Positions 25,680 to 37,600 of a stretch of 64,000 nucleotides of DNA are shown one piece after another. The notes beneath the pieces were generated by a model. It saw nothing but the letters and a program-made list of their open reading frames with translations, made no database searches and was not told the DNA's origin. The DNA lies in assembly GCF_932526225.1 (NCBI RefSeq), contig NC_064042.1:15139040-15203039 (forward strand), read 5' to 3'. Each line of letters opens with the position of its first letter. Within the stretch, counting starts at the first letter, position 1. This stretch comes from Nematostella vectensis. Its lineage: Eukaryota; Cnidaria; Anthozoa; Actiniaria; Edwardsiidae. The position numbers were made by a program, and so were the translations under genes.

Positions 25680-26695
25680 CATCAACACAGTGAGACATGA
25701 ACTAATTCTCTGCATCACACAAGCTGTACCAAGGGACCACCTGCACAGTGAGCCATGCACTAACAAACTGCACCACACAAGCTGTACCTAGGGACCACCT
25801 GCACAGTGAGCCATGCACTAACACACTGCACCACACAAGCTGTACCTAGGGACCACCTGCACAGTCAGCCATGCACTAACACACTGCATGACACAAGCTG
25901 TACCTAGGGACCACCTACACAGTGAGCCATGCACTAATGCAATGCATCACACAAGCTGTACCTAGGGACCACCTGCACAGTGAGCCATGCACCAACACAC
26001 TGCACCATACAAGCTGTACATAGGGACTACCTGCACAGTGAGCCATGCACTAATGCAATGCATCACACAAGCTGTACCTAGGGACCACCTGCACAGTGAG
26101 CCATGTACCAACACACTGCACCACACAAGCTGTACCTAGGGACCACCTGCACAGTGAGCCATGCACTAATGCAATGCATCACACAAGCTGTACCTAGGGA
26201 CCACCTGCACAGTGAGCCATGTACCAACACACTGCACCGCACAAGCTGTACCTAGGGACCACCTGCACAGTGAGCCATGCACCTACACACTGCACCACAC
26301 AATCTGTACCTAGGGACTACCTGCACAGTGAGCCATGCACTAATGCAATGCATCACACAAGCTGTACCTAGGGACCACCTGCACAGTGAGCCATGTACCA
26401 ACACACTGCACCACACAAGCTGTACCTAGGGACTACCTGCACAGTGAGTCATGCACTAAGACACTGCACCACACAAGCTATACCCAGACACCACCTGCAC
26501 AGTGAGACATGCACTAACACACTGCACCACACAAGCTGTACCTAAGGACCACCTGCACAGTGAGCCATGTACTGACACACTACACTACACTACACAAGCT
26601 GTACCTAGGGACCACCTGCACAGTGAGCCATGCATTAACACGTTGCACTACACAAACTATACATAGGAACTACGTACACAGTGAGCCATGAACTA
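25680..26695. repeat. 58-bp minisatellite with two alternating monomer types
   Basis: About 17 tandem copies of a 58-bp unit containing AAGCTGTACCTAGGGACCAC. One monomer type carries CACTAATGCAATGCATCACAC and the other CAACACACTGCACCACAC-like sequence. In 25,900-26,400 they largely alternate, giving a 116-bp higher-order period. The edges are degenerate (from about 25,565). The array lies about 0.65 kb upstream of the plus-strand GPCR. Confidence 0.85.
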
Positions 26696-27338
26696 ACATC
26701 CGCCCTATCAAATCGCAAATTTGGAAGTTTCTTAGTCCTTGACTAGAACGGTGAAAATGGACACTTTTTTCTTGACACAGTTTTGTTCCAGGCGCCTACC
26801 TGGGATTGGCTGGAGAGGAGGGGGGGAGGGTGTTGGTGAGAACGACATCATGAGAAGAAGTATTTGAAGTTTCCTTAATAAGGAATGCACTACTGTTTGG
26901 CCGCCAAGGGGGGGGGGGGAAGGGGGGCTTGTTTATATGTCCAACCACACCGCGCTGATATAAATCGATCGTAGTGTGTCTTGCTAGCTGGCTACTATTT
27001 AAGGCTAGGGCTACTTGGATACGTTTTTGTTTACAATAATAAGGTGCCTTATAAAGTAGAACGCCACGGACGTTGGTTTTGACACAACGACACTCGTAAA
27101 TCGCGCGCTTTGATTGGTGAAGGGTGCATATTTTATTAGAAGACAAACGCACGCCGCACGCTTGGCGTTTTGTTGAGTTTGTTCCTGACACGCTGTGACG
27201 TTATCTGTGCATTTATTAGAGGACAGACGCATGTGAAAAGGGGGCGAGCCACGTAGTGGAAAGCGTAGTCGGAACGGCGCGCGCGCAAAGTGTGGTCTTG
27301 CCGAACTAACCGACTTGTGTTTTTCCAACAGAAACGCT

Positions 27339-28358
27339 ATGGAACAGAGCACAGTTGGTAGCACTGCGACTACTACAAGACCCCCTAGCACCTCGTCCAG
27401 CGCACTGCCTGCCATCACCATCATAAGTGTGACTATCCTAGTCCCCACTCTCGTCATCTCCGTCCTTGGCAACGTGCTTGTCTGCATCGCCTGCGTGGCC
27501 TCCAAGCGTCTCCATAGCTACACCAGCGTCTTCATCGTCTCCCTAGCAACGAGTGACATCCTAGTGGGCGTGGTATCCGTGCCTGTCTGGATAAGCGTGC
27601 AGTTAAATGGCGAGCCGAGTATGGTTACCATGCCAACGATGTATATGATGTGGCTTTGCCTGGATATAATCAACGGAACGGCATCTATAATGAACTTAGT
27701 TTTTATCAGTATCGATAGATTTCTGGCGGTATGTCACCCTTACCTTTACCATAACCTCATGTCACGTGCCAAGGTTGCCATGACAATAGTATTCATTTGG
27801 GCGTATGCAGTCCTTATAGCAGGGCTTTACCCGACGTACTGGCGTGGCTACGCGATATTCGTATTTGTATTGGCATTCCTCGTCCCGTTGCTCATTATGA
27901 TCATCGCTTATTCCATGATCTTCAAAGTGGCAATCGCGCATGCGCGCTCCATTCGTGCCCAGTCTCTGTCCTTTAACACCACAGCAAACCCGCGTGCCAC
28001 GAATATCATCCAGGACCTGAAGGCAGCCCGCACTCTTAGTATCGTCATCGGCACGTTCGTGCTGTGCTGGTGCCCTTTCTTCATTCTCAACATCATCACC
28101 GTCTACTGCAAGTCTTGTCCCATATGGTTCTCAGTCGTGATTGCCGTCAAGATCCTCCATTACGGCAGCAGCGCCGTTAATCCCATCATATACAGCTGTA
28201 TGAATAGGAGTTTCCGGGCTGCCTTCAAAGCAATTCTAACAAGAGGTGTCTTCCGTGGTAACAGGGTAGGGAGCCTCGACGCGGGGAGCACCATAACGAG
28301 GTCGTTGCAGGTATCACACAGGTATCCCATACAGAAGGAACGGTCATATATTAAATGA
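27339..28358 (+). CDS. Class A (rhodopsin-like) GPCR, aminergic-like
   Basis: A single coding exon of 339 aa with seven hydrophobic segments. Landmarks: GN at 44-45 in TM1 (1.50), Asp73 in TM2 (2.50), Asp109 at the position expected for amine-binding 3.32 (17 residues before the Asp of DRF), DRF at 126-128 in place of DRY, CWCP at 243-246 in TM6, NPIIY at 281-285 in TM7. The N-terminus is Ser/Thr-rich. The tail is short and basic. The TM3 start has no Cys at 3.25, and the very short second extracellular loop (GLYPTYWRGYAIF) also has none, so the usual TM3-ECL2 disulfide is missing. ECL3 has CKSC (257-260). I chose the ATG at 27,339; TTTTTCCAACAG just upstream looks like a splice acceptor for a 5' UTR exon. 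The ligand is unknown. Asp3.32 only suggests an amine. Confidence 0.9.
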   Translation: MEQSTVGSTATTTRPPSTSSSALPAITIISVTILVPTLVISVLGNVLVCIACVASKRLHSYTSVFIVSLATSDILVGVVSVPVWISVQLNGEPSMVTMPTMYMMWLCLDIINGTASIMNLVFISIDRFLAVCHPYLYHNLMSRAKVAMTIVFIWAYAVLIAGLYPTYWRGYAIFVFVLAFLVPLLIMIIAYSMIFKVAIAHARSIRAQSLSFNTTANPRATNIIQDLKAARTLSIVIGTFVLCWCPFFILNIITVYCKSCPIWFSVVIAVKILHYGSSAVNPIIYSCMNRSFRAAFKAILTRGVFRGNRVGSLDAGSTITRSLQVSHRYPIQKERSYIK

Positions 28359-28364
28359 GTAGTT

Positions 28365-29690
28365 GGGGTACCTGTGGTAAGATGATAAACTACAGGAAGA
28401 CTGGAGGCTGGAGGTCTTTGCGCATAGGTATCCCTATACGATCATGTGATTGACTAACATGCTGCTTCTTATTTCCCGACAGAGAGGTTGTATGGGGCTC
28501 CTGTTTTTAGCTTTGAGCTTTGTGCTGCCTTTATAATAACTAAATAACTAAAAAAAGAAAAGTTGTTATTATTCATGTCACGCCTATAACAATTCCAACT
28601 TACCATCAAGCTTAAGGCCTGGGATTCCTGTGGTGCACGGGAGGCTGGGGAGAGCCAGAGCAAAGGGGACCATACCTTTCCCATCCCCGCAGGGTATTAA
28701 GCAAACACTAGAAGTACTTGTGAAAAAGACGTTTTTTTAAGATTGACACTTTCAAGGCGTATTATTATTTTAAACCACCTACGTATGAGAGTTCTTTAAA
28801 GTATTTAACAACCGCTTTTATTAGTTTTAGTTAGAACACAGAGATGATAGCAAAACAGATCATTACACTCTATTGGAAAGAAAAATTTATTTTTTGGAAA
28901 AAGCAAAAAAAAATGTTTAAAATATGTTTATGTTAGAATGGAACTGATCTAGACTGCACTCTTGGTGCGGATAAAATATTATAAAACGTGATAAGTCACT
29001 ATAATTTGAATTTGTCATAAAATTTGATTCTTTTAAAGACAGAAAATCCCTTCTCAAACCATTGCATACATTTTTTCAGGTGATTGAAAACAGTACATAA
29101 CACGGCAGAAGCTTTTGTTGAAGTTTCGATGGTCTATAAATGACATCAACCTTCATCTCTATAACCGCTAAAAAACGGCAGGACGCAATGTGATCTACCC
29201 TGGCAGACTCGAGTCGAAATTTGGCGGAATTTTCGTTAATCTTGTACTTAGATTACAGATGCACGGCTATTCAAATCAAAACTATTTTGGTGAAAACAAC
29301 TGAAGCAGCAACTTGCAGTGCTACATGGGTGAAAAGAGTTATACGATAAATGTATCCAGCGTTACATGTAAAAATTGATTGCTTGATAAAGAAGGTATTA
29401 TACATTTTTAATGGTACTCCAAAAATAACTACCACGCCCCCCCCCCCCTCTCACAACACACACACACACACACTTTCGGGGCCGTCGTCCCTAAATCGAT
29501 TAAAAGAAACTGCCAAGAAATGATCTTTTACCTCTGAAAAACAAAATACAATCATCAGGTGCATGTTTCCGCAAAGTAATCCCTCTGATAACCAAAGGCT
29601 CTGTGAGCCAACTCGTGAATGCAAATGCTTTTCCTACTGCCGTCAAGATTCAACTTTTTCTCCGAGGGAAGAAGGATAAAGTTTGGTTAT
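28365..29690. other. Intergenic after the plus-strand GPCR
   Basis: No gene recognised. A C-run followed by (CA)n lies at about 29,440-29,472. Confidence 0.4.
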
Positions 29691-29691
29691 G

Positions 29692-29932
29692 CCTAGTGCA
29701 CACTAGTGACTTAACGACATAACAACATGGGCGCGCGCACTCTTTTAAGCCCGACATGACGACATGGACATAATGACATAAAAGAGAAAAACATGTTTTT
29801 TCTCTTATGTCATTATGTTCATGTCGTTATGTTGGGCTTATGTCAAAATGTCGAGCCATTCACACTTGAACATATGGACATAAGGGTGCACGCACCTGTC
29901 ATTATGTCGTTATGTCACTAGTGTGCTCCAGG
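29692..29932. mobile_element. MITE, copy 1 (GCACACTAGTGAC family)
   Basis: The terminal inverted repeats are CCTAGTGCACACTAGTGAC and the complement of CCTGGAGCACACTAGTGAC. The centre is a foldback around AAAACATGTTTTTTCTC with many ACATAACGACAT words. A second copy lies at 30,926-31,148 in the same orientation. About 240 bp, non-coding. Confidence 0.75.
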
Positions 29933-30925
29933 TATTACTGAAAATCAGAGTGTTTCGAACCATTTATTATCTTACGGAAACGGAAAACTCCTCATGAGCA
30001 GCTGCCAACCTCAGGGCCGTAGTAGGGATGGGGCACTAGGGGGTACATGCCCCCCGTTACCATTTTTTTATAGAACTGACCAGTAGAGCATGTGTAACAA
30101 CGACAGTAGGCTGCAGTGGGGGTGGTACAGGTACCGGGCTTTACTTCGCTGTAACAGACTAAAGGTTTACAAGATGTGACTGGGGCTTCTACCGCACCCC
30201 TTTTTATACGGTCCTACAACGGCGTTCCTTAGGTAATCCGACGCTGACAACCATGGAAAGCTTTTATCTCTGTTCAGATAAAGGCCTCAGCCAATGAGCG
30301 TCCGAGGAACGATCTACCCCCCATGGGTGTGTCGGTTTGTTAACCTTGGGCTACCGTGACTTACGTAATGTTTACATGTTGCTACTAACTACGGTTGTTA
30401 CACACTAACTGCTAGCTGTGCTAGTGCGCATGGCAAGATACACACATGAATATAATGATTGACAAGATTCCAATCATTTTTGCACACAAAATCTCAAACC
30501 GTACTAAATCCTAATTTCGCCGACGGCCATGTCTGAATCCTACACAGGGCAAACCCTGTGTGAACTCAGACCTAACTTTTCATCCTTCGTTAAGAAGCGC
30601 GAACCGAGAATTGGCGGCCAAATTCCGATTATCAAATACCCCTGGAAAAGGGATGCGTCACTCCTACTTTTCCACTGGGTCAAGGGTCAACTTCTTATGT
30701 TTTGCTATTCTATTTCATAGGAACGGCTAAAGTTGCTTTGTTGATATAACTTTCTTAACAAACAAAACGCGTTTTAGTTGAATAAACAAAACTTATAACG
30801 GTCCTTAACTTCAGGAAGGTCGGTGTTTAGTTGTCAAAGATGACGTTAATCTATATTTCGTTATTTTCCTCCGTGACACATGACTTACCCCGCTCTCCCA
30901 ATATTTTCTTAATGTTTCTGTTTTG

Positions 30926-31148
30926 CCTGGTGCACACTAGTGATATAACGACATAGGCGCGCGCACTCTTTTAAGCCCGAAATAACGACATGGACATAAT
31001 AACATAAAAGAAAAAAAACATGTTTTTTGTTATGTCGTTATGTTCATGTTGGGCTTATGTCAAAATGTCGAAGCATTCACACTTGAACATATGAACATAA
31101 CGGTGCACGCGCCTTCATCATGTCGTTATGTCACTAGTGTGCAACAGG
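30926..31148. mobile_element. MITE, copy 2 (GCACACTAGTGAC family)
   Basis: Same termini as the copy at 29,692 (CCTGGTGCACACTAGTGA; complement of CCTGTTGCACACTAGTGAC) and the same central palindrome, with small deletions. It appears inserted in another dispersed repeat: the left flank CCAATATTTTCTTAATGTTT also occurs near 49,520. Confidence 0.75.
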
Positions 31149-31249
31149 GATATCTTGCACAATATTTCAAGGCCTGCTCTGAACGCAGATTTACAGGGGC
31201 TGTGCCATGTATTTTCCTTGGGCCACGGTTAAGTTATAAACCGTCATAA

Positions 31250-33460
31250 AATGAAAGACAATAGCTAACCTAAGGAGACTTTTAGTGCTCATTTCTTTTC
31301 ATTCATTAGAACAATTAGTCTTCTCAGGCTAGTTACTGTCTTTTATCTAATAAAGGTTTGTTGATTTGTGGCCCTAAATGCATACGGAAAGCTCATTTTA
31401 TTTTTTAAGCTACTTGCACATCCTTTGACGTTGTCCGAGGTGAAAAACAACAGATTTTGCTAGAGATCTCAAATCCCAACTCGTTTGCTTAGTGTACATT
31501 CTATGTTTTTAGTCCATGAAGAGTGTGTGGGTTAAGTATGAAACGCAAAGTATGTTATTGCGATTGCAAAATTGAAACCCTGAAAATAAGCTGCGATCCG
31601 ATCACCTTTCTAGATTTGTCTGTTATAAGTGCACAAATGGCTTGCATTGATAAATATCGAAAGCAAAAGACCCACGCAAGGGTTAAGACATGCAGAAAGT
31701 GTTCACTCAATTTTAAACGATATTTGTTTGCTTTTGGAGGACTTGGAGTACAAATCTTCAAGTCTCAGATGGATAATATGTTTTTAATTCACTTGTTTTT
31801 ATGGCTGAAATGCCATAAGCTAGAAACCCGTTTAGTTTGTTTTGGTCTTTTTGCGTTTTAAAAGAAAGAGTCAGCCCTTCAACCAAATTTTTCAATGAAA
31901 AAAAAACACTGGAAGTTTTTTTTGTTAGTTTAAATGGTTTTTTTTCTACGCACTATTTTTTCCCCTGCCATTTTTAAATAATCCTTTTTAAGAACAGGGT
32001 GGGATTAAGTTTGACACATAAAAACATATACAAACATGTTTTCTGATTTTATGTAAATCAAAATGGGTGTTTTATGTTTGTGAAGCATTTTATTCGTGAG
32101 TATTATTACTTTGCTTGCGTGTAGAGAAGTAAGCGACAGTGCATCAAACACGCCATTAGATTCATTACCCATAACTTAGCGAGAAAGCTCTCTTCAGATG
32201 TGAAGAGCCGAAAGACAAATAAAAGTGGAAGTGGCTCTTAAGGGCCCCGTCACAAACCATCAAATCGTCTACCCCTGCTCACATGAACGGGAAAACATGA
32301 GACACCATTCTCTTTCAGGGAAATAAATGATTAAATTTTCATGTTAAGCGCCTCCTGAAAACTCAAATCCGGTGTTGGCACCCTAATTGGCGTTTATATT
32401 CTATTATATTAGCGTTATCGCTTCACTTTTTCATTCAAGATTTTTATCGAGAGAAATAACGCACTCTAAGAACAGTATGATGTAGGCGTGGCGTAGCTTC
32501 TAAAAAGTGTATTTACCCCTTTTATTTGTTAATACCCCAAATGTTTGCGGTCACTTTAAATGGCTATATGGATCGTTGTATATTTTCGACCTAATAATAG
32601 GAAGTACTTATTTATGATAACTTTGAACTTTCTTCTGATAAAGCAATTAACGCAATACATTTAGGAAAGACTGATTTATTGTCCTCTTTAATCTACATTG
32701 TAAATCTTTCTAGATGATGGCCTTATTGTACAAAACGTGCGTCCATAGCCTCCAGTGCATGATGGGCCATAGTTACTCAGGTGACTCAGATATTAGTTCT
32801 GATTATTCTTCGAATTATTCTTCGACTACTGTGTTTTCTGTGTGTCTGCCGTGTCTTGAATGTGTTATCATAAATAATCTACGCCATGAAAGTCTGGAAG
32901 GATGATGTATATCTCGCACAAACAATAGCACAAACAATAGGACTCTTTCCAATGAGTCATAATCTTTCATTCAATTGCCAAATCTAAATTGTTTACAAAC
33001 ATTTACAATTGTAATTATGCCTCTAATCCATGCAATTCGATCAACGTATGAGATTCGACCTGCAAGTCACATGCAACTCGACCTGCAACTCATTTCACTG
33101 AGGCGTAGCAAGGTTCGGCAAGGAGAGCTAGCGTACATGTATAATGTCCTGTATTGTATCAATACCCGCAACTCGGACGCAGTTTGGTATAAAACTCAGC
33201 TAGTATCACTAGCAACACTTCTCACAGCCCCATGCAACATTACGCAGGCAACAGCCACCCTCTGTACAACAACTATCACGACCCAAATGGAGTACATACA
33301 AAACCACTTGCGTACAGAGCAATCATGCACTGCAAGCGGCAACAGTCGCCCTCCATGCAACACCGCGAAGAGGACCCGAGATTTCGATTGACCTTGAACC
33401 AGCATGCAACAATGCAGCAACCCACAGATGCCCGACATAGCTACCTTTCAGTCTTGCATA
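31250..33460. other. Intergenic between MITE copy 2 and the minus-strand GPCR
   Basis: AT-rich. Several short plus-strand ORFs lack motifs. Nothing recognisable. Confidence 0.4.
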
Positions 33461-33464
33461 CAAC

Positions 33465-34694
33465 TCACAACACCGTCACCTTGTCTTGTACATATACGGT
33501 TTCTAGTTCTGTTTTCGGGTTGCCTTCCACTCCATCCCTAACACTCCCTCGCTCAGATCTCAGACTTTCTCGGCATGGGTGCTTCGCCGCTGTCGTAAAA
33601 TACGCATTCCGTCTCCGAGCCGTCCAGAACTTGCACAAAACCCGCTTGAAAGCATCTCTAAACGCACGATTCAGAGCAGTGTAAATGATAGGGTTTAAAG
33701 CAGAGTTCGAGTACACGAGCCACTTGACGGCTTTGGCTAGGGTGTATTTGTCTTGGAATGGGACGCAGCGTGGGCAGGAGACCTCTAACAGTAACGCAAT
33801 GATATACGGGGCCCAGCACAGCAAAAACGCGCCCATCACAATGGCCAGGGTCTTAGCGGCTTTGATATCGGTGCTTAACGCCCTGCGCTGCAAGCGAAAC
33901 GAGCTTTGGCTTGTCAGTACTGGTCTCTTAAAGTAACTTCGTATTCCAGTCTTCGTGGAGTTGTAGGTTGTTTGGGGAGTGTTGTTATCGTTGATAAATA
34001 CGCTATTTTCCGTGACGGAGTTTCCGTTGCGTGGGCTTTCAATAAACGAGCGCACACTGTCTAACTCGCGTATCTTCGCGGCCTGCACTCGCGCCACGCT
34101 GAAAATCCGCGTGTAGCAATAAATCATCACCGGGAGCGGCACGAAGAAGCTGGCTGTTGCCACGAAAAATGTGTACCCAAACGAGAACTGAGCGCGAGAT
34201 TCGCGACTCGGGATCGCGAACGATATCGCGCGCGAGGAGGAGACCGCGAAGGCGTACAGCCAGACAAACACGATAGCTAAACACGCGCGTTTTTTGGTGA
34301 TCTTCTGCGAGTATTGAAACGGTAAAGTGATGGCGTAGAAGCGATCCACACTAATGACAGCCAAGTTCATAATAGACGCAGTCGCGGTCGCAATGTCAAA
34401 ACAAAGCCAAAGAGCATAGATCTCTGAGTTCTGCGGTGGCCACTGGAACACAAGATAGGTGAACCACAAAGGCATCGAAACGAACCCCACTAGAAGATCG
34501 GCAATAGCCAACGACACAACGAAATAATTCGTCACGGTGCGCAAATCGCGGAACAAATAAAACGCGGCACAAACGAGACTGTTCCCAAATATGGTGCCGA
34601 CGATTAATAGGGCGAGCAAACCCGACGCGAGCACGACTTCCTCCGACGAGACATCGGGGAAATCGGTAGAATTTCGGCTGTCGTATTCTCCCAT
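33465..34694 (-). CDS. Class A (rhodopsin-like) GPCR, aminergic-like, long third loop
   Basis: A single coding exon of 409 aa read from the ATG at 34,694. Landmarks: GN at 37-38, Asp66 in TM2, WLCFD with Asp100 at the 3.32 position, DRF at 117-119, CWAP at 293-296, NPIIY at 334-338. The third intracellular loop is about 75 residues (about 200-278). N8-S-T is a possible N-glycosylation site. The C-terminus DKVTVL fits a class I PDZ ligand (T-V-L). Like the receptor at 27.3 kb it has the WLC(F/L)D motif, DRF, CxxC in ECL3 (307-310) and no Cys pair linking TM3 to ECL2. The two are probably paralogues. They are 5.1 kb apart and convergent. No ligand can be assigned from sequence. Confidence 0.9.
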   Translation of the reverse strand: MGEYDSRNSTDFPDVSSEEVVLASGLLALLIVGTIFGNSLVCAAFYLFRDLRTVTNYFVVSLAIADLLVGFVSMPLWFTYLVFQWPPQNSEIYALWLCFDIATATASIMNLAVISVDRFYAITLPFQYSQKITKKRACLAIVFVWLYAFAVSSSRAISFAIPSRESRAQFSFGYTFFVATASFFVPLPVMIYCYTRIFSVARVQAAKIRELDSVRSFIESPRNGNSVTENSVFINDNNTPQTTYNSTKTGIRSYFKRPVLTSQSSFRLQRRALSTDIKAAKTLAIVMGAFLLCWAPYIIALLLEVSCPRCVPFQDKYTLAKAVKWLVYSNSALNPIIYTALNRAFRDAFKRVLCKFWTARRRNAYFTTAAKHPCRESLRSERGSVRDGVEGNPKTELETVYVQDKVTVL

Positions 34695-34699
34695 GTTCG

Positions 34700-37600
34700 G
34701 GTGTTCGTGAGTTTTGCCTTGAAGCCGTGTTACAAAAAATAGGATTTTCCGCGCTCCGGATTCAATAGACTTCCAATATAAGACTAGGCGGAATGTTTTG
34801 ATTGTCGTGATCTTTTAGCTATAAGTTCTGCTGGAATGTTATGATTATGGTTGATGAGTCGTATTGGAGCCTTAGTAAATGTTCTTGTAACAGTCTCCGC
34901 GCTAATAGGATTTTAAAGTGCCAAGGGCGAGCGCAATAAAAAAATCTCTCACATTGAATTCAAAACAATTCGACAAGCGCTATTTTCCGCGTATAATATC
35001 GACAACGCCACACGTCAACTACTTCTGCAGTTTTGCAACAAGTTTACCGCAATTGTTTTGGCGTTGAAACGTTAATGCCATATCCTAGGCAATACATACT
35101 ACAACATGGTTTTTGATAGATCAACACGAGTTACTCTTCACAGTAATCCAGTGCAAGCCCAAAATCGTCGTGTGTGAGGAATTTTCCAAGATCTTGGAAA
35201 ACCTCTCCAGCGCGTGTTATTTGTCTGACTGTACTGTCAAATCCAATATTTTTCGATGTGGTTGTTCAACACATTTGTTATGCTGTTGTTCACGAAGTGT
35301 TGTTATGTTCTGCGTAATCTTGAGGCGATGTCTCCAAAAGGGATTAATTTCCAAGTTTCACCGCAAAATGCGTTCACAAGCCACGAGCACAATATCAGAA
35401 CTCTGGCGAAATTCGTCAAGTTGTACCCAGAATTCTTATGACCACTATTCACTCATGCAAATAAGAGGTCAGATCTCCCAACATCTCTTGCATCTGCCTT
35501 CAATTGAGTGGTCCTCGGTCTAATATAAGCAGCTTCTTGCGTCTATTCAAACGCACAGCAAGAAATGCCTCTGTCAAACGCTGTTTCCTATTTTAAAGCA
35601 GCGAGCTTTTGTGATTGATCCTTGATAGTTGAATCCCAGGCTTTTCAGTTGACAGAGGTATAAAACGGGCGAATCACGGCACGACTTACAGCGACAGCAC
35701 GCTAAACGCACCTGCAACACTGCTTTCGGTGACAGAGCGCGTCTAACATTTGTAAGAAAAGCAGCATGCTGGCGATTGAAGCCTAAACCCCTATCAATGG
35801 CGAGATCACTCTACTATGAATTACTTTCACGCACCTTTCAAAATGTATTTCCTGGAATGCTAAAATTCAGATAAGCTGGCCGGATGCCTAAAGCGAGTGG
35901 TCCCGAAAGAAATAGCTATAATTAACGTTACTGCACCGTGTCATTTCGATTCTCGCTGATCGGTGATTAGTCTCTCGCACGCAAGTCTACTTATTCATCG
36001 GGCTAAATCTTCCCGGAGGAGAACCAGGACAGCTAGGGACCATTAAGCAGATAGTTATTAAAAATCTCAATTAGCTAGGGGTATTAAAGGAGCACGATTT
36101 TAGTGTATGCCATTAAGTAATAGATTTTGGGTCGAGAGTTCTAAGAGGATTTGCAAAATACTCGTGAACAGACAGAAAGTCTATGGGGACAAACGTACTA
36201 TTTCATCTTAATTAACATGGTGAAAGTGAATGGCCCTTAATTGAATGGAAAATCATCATATTTACTATTAACAATAACAGAAAACCACAAACTGTGCTTG
36301 TTTTGGCTGGCAACGAATATTGCTAAAACAGTCACCTCAGGAGTAGAGTTAATGTGGATTTGTTATAAAGGAAATTTCATAAGTTTACTGTGGTGATTAA
36401 AAACTGCAGTCTTAAATGCACGGCAGGAAATTCTAAAATATAATTAATCCAAAAGGATAATTGTACATGAAAACACGAATGTCGAGGATCGAGGAAGGGA
36501 ACACTTGCTAAAATCACACGGTTTTTAAAAAATGTTTTTGGATGTCTTTCCTAGCGCGGAAACATGGGGATTTGTGCTGTCCGAAATGTAGGCTTTTTCG
36601 CTCAAATCAAAGGGAACGTTAAAAGAGTATTTGGCATTTCAGAAAATCAATATTTATTCTTGGCTATGCTGGTGTTAAAAGATCCCCTCAGCTTTGCCAA
36701 TAAAAAGGAGCTTTGCCGCAAAATTGGTCCCACAAAAGAGAGAGCTAAATTGAATGGGTTCGCGCCGGCGAAAATAATAAATATTTTAAGCAATAATCAA
36801 CATGTTAAAAGATATTCTTTGTTTCCAAACAATGCAATTAAAGGTACTTAGAAAAGACAAAAATAGAGATAGTATGTTTTTGTTGTGAAAAATCACGAAA
36901 TCTCTCTTTATCTTCAACATGAATGCTATCCGAGAGTTTGTACAGTTTGAGCTCAAAACAAATAAAAATCGGTTAGAGTTTGAATACAAGACTTTGACAT
37001 ATCCCCACTTCCGACGTCCACAAACAATAGCACAAAGTTTTCAAGAAAAAAATAACTAAAAAAGTGTCCATCCATTGACGAAATTAAGATATTCCGTTTC
37101 TGGAATGTCACTTTGTGCCATATCAAAAATCACACTTGAATACCGCTCAGAAAACACAAATGTCTAAATTTCAGAGTTTTGGTTAGTTGGTTATAATATT
37201 GTTTGGTTCAATCTAGGAAGAGGTATACTAAAAGCTCTCATTCACAAGAAGAAACTCAGAAATAGTTTCTATGTATACTCAAGCTAATTAAGTGCAATAA
37301 ATAGAAATGAAATTGAGTCAATGAACGAATAAAGTGGAAATCAAGAATAAAAAAAAGGATATTTCGCTATGAAAAATAGTAATTCTATTTGCAATTCTTG
37401 ACGTTTGAACGAATTGGTAAAAATAATAAAACTATATTATATTAATAAAAAAACACCTCAGAAATGCAATAATACAAAACATAATGTTAAAAAGAATGGT
37501 TAAATTAGGGGAAGTGCTAAACAAAGAAAGGAAATGTGAAATAAATTGAAAATTATTGCAGTATACAGATATACAAGGGATAAACTTTAATTTTCAGAGC

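Noticed and set aside
26796-27505. Minus-strand ORFs overlapping the GPCR start
   Set aside because: Antisense shadow of the receptor coding exon and its GC-rich leader; no motifs.
32975-33684. Plus-strand ORFs of 138-150 codons
   Set aside because: The second is antisense to the C-terminus of the minus-strand GPCR; the first has no domain or splice support.
36564-36851. 95-codon plus-strand ORF
   Set aside because: No known domain and no supporting splice or promoter context; kept as unsupported.
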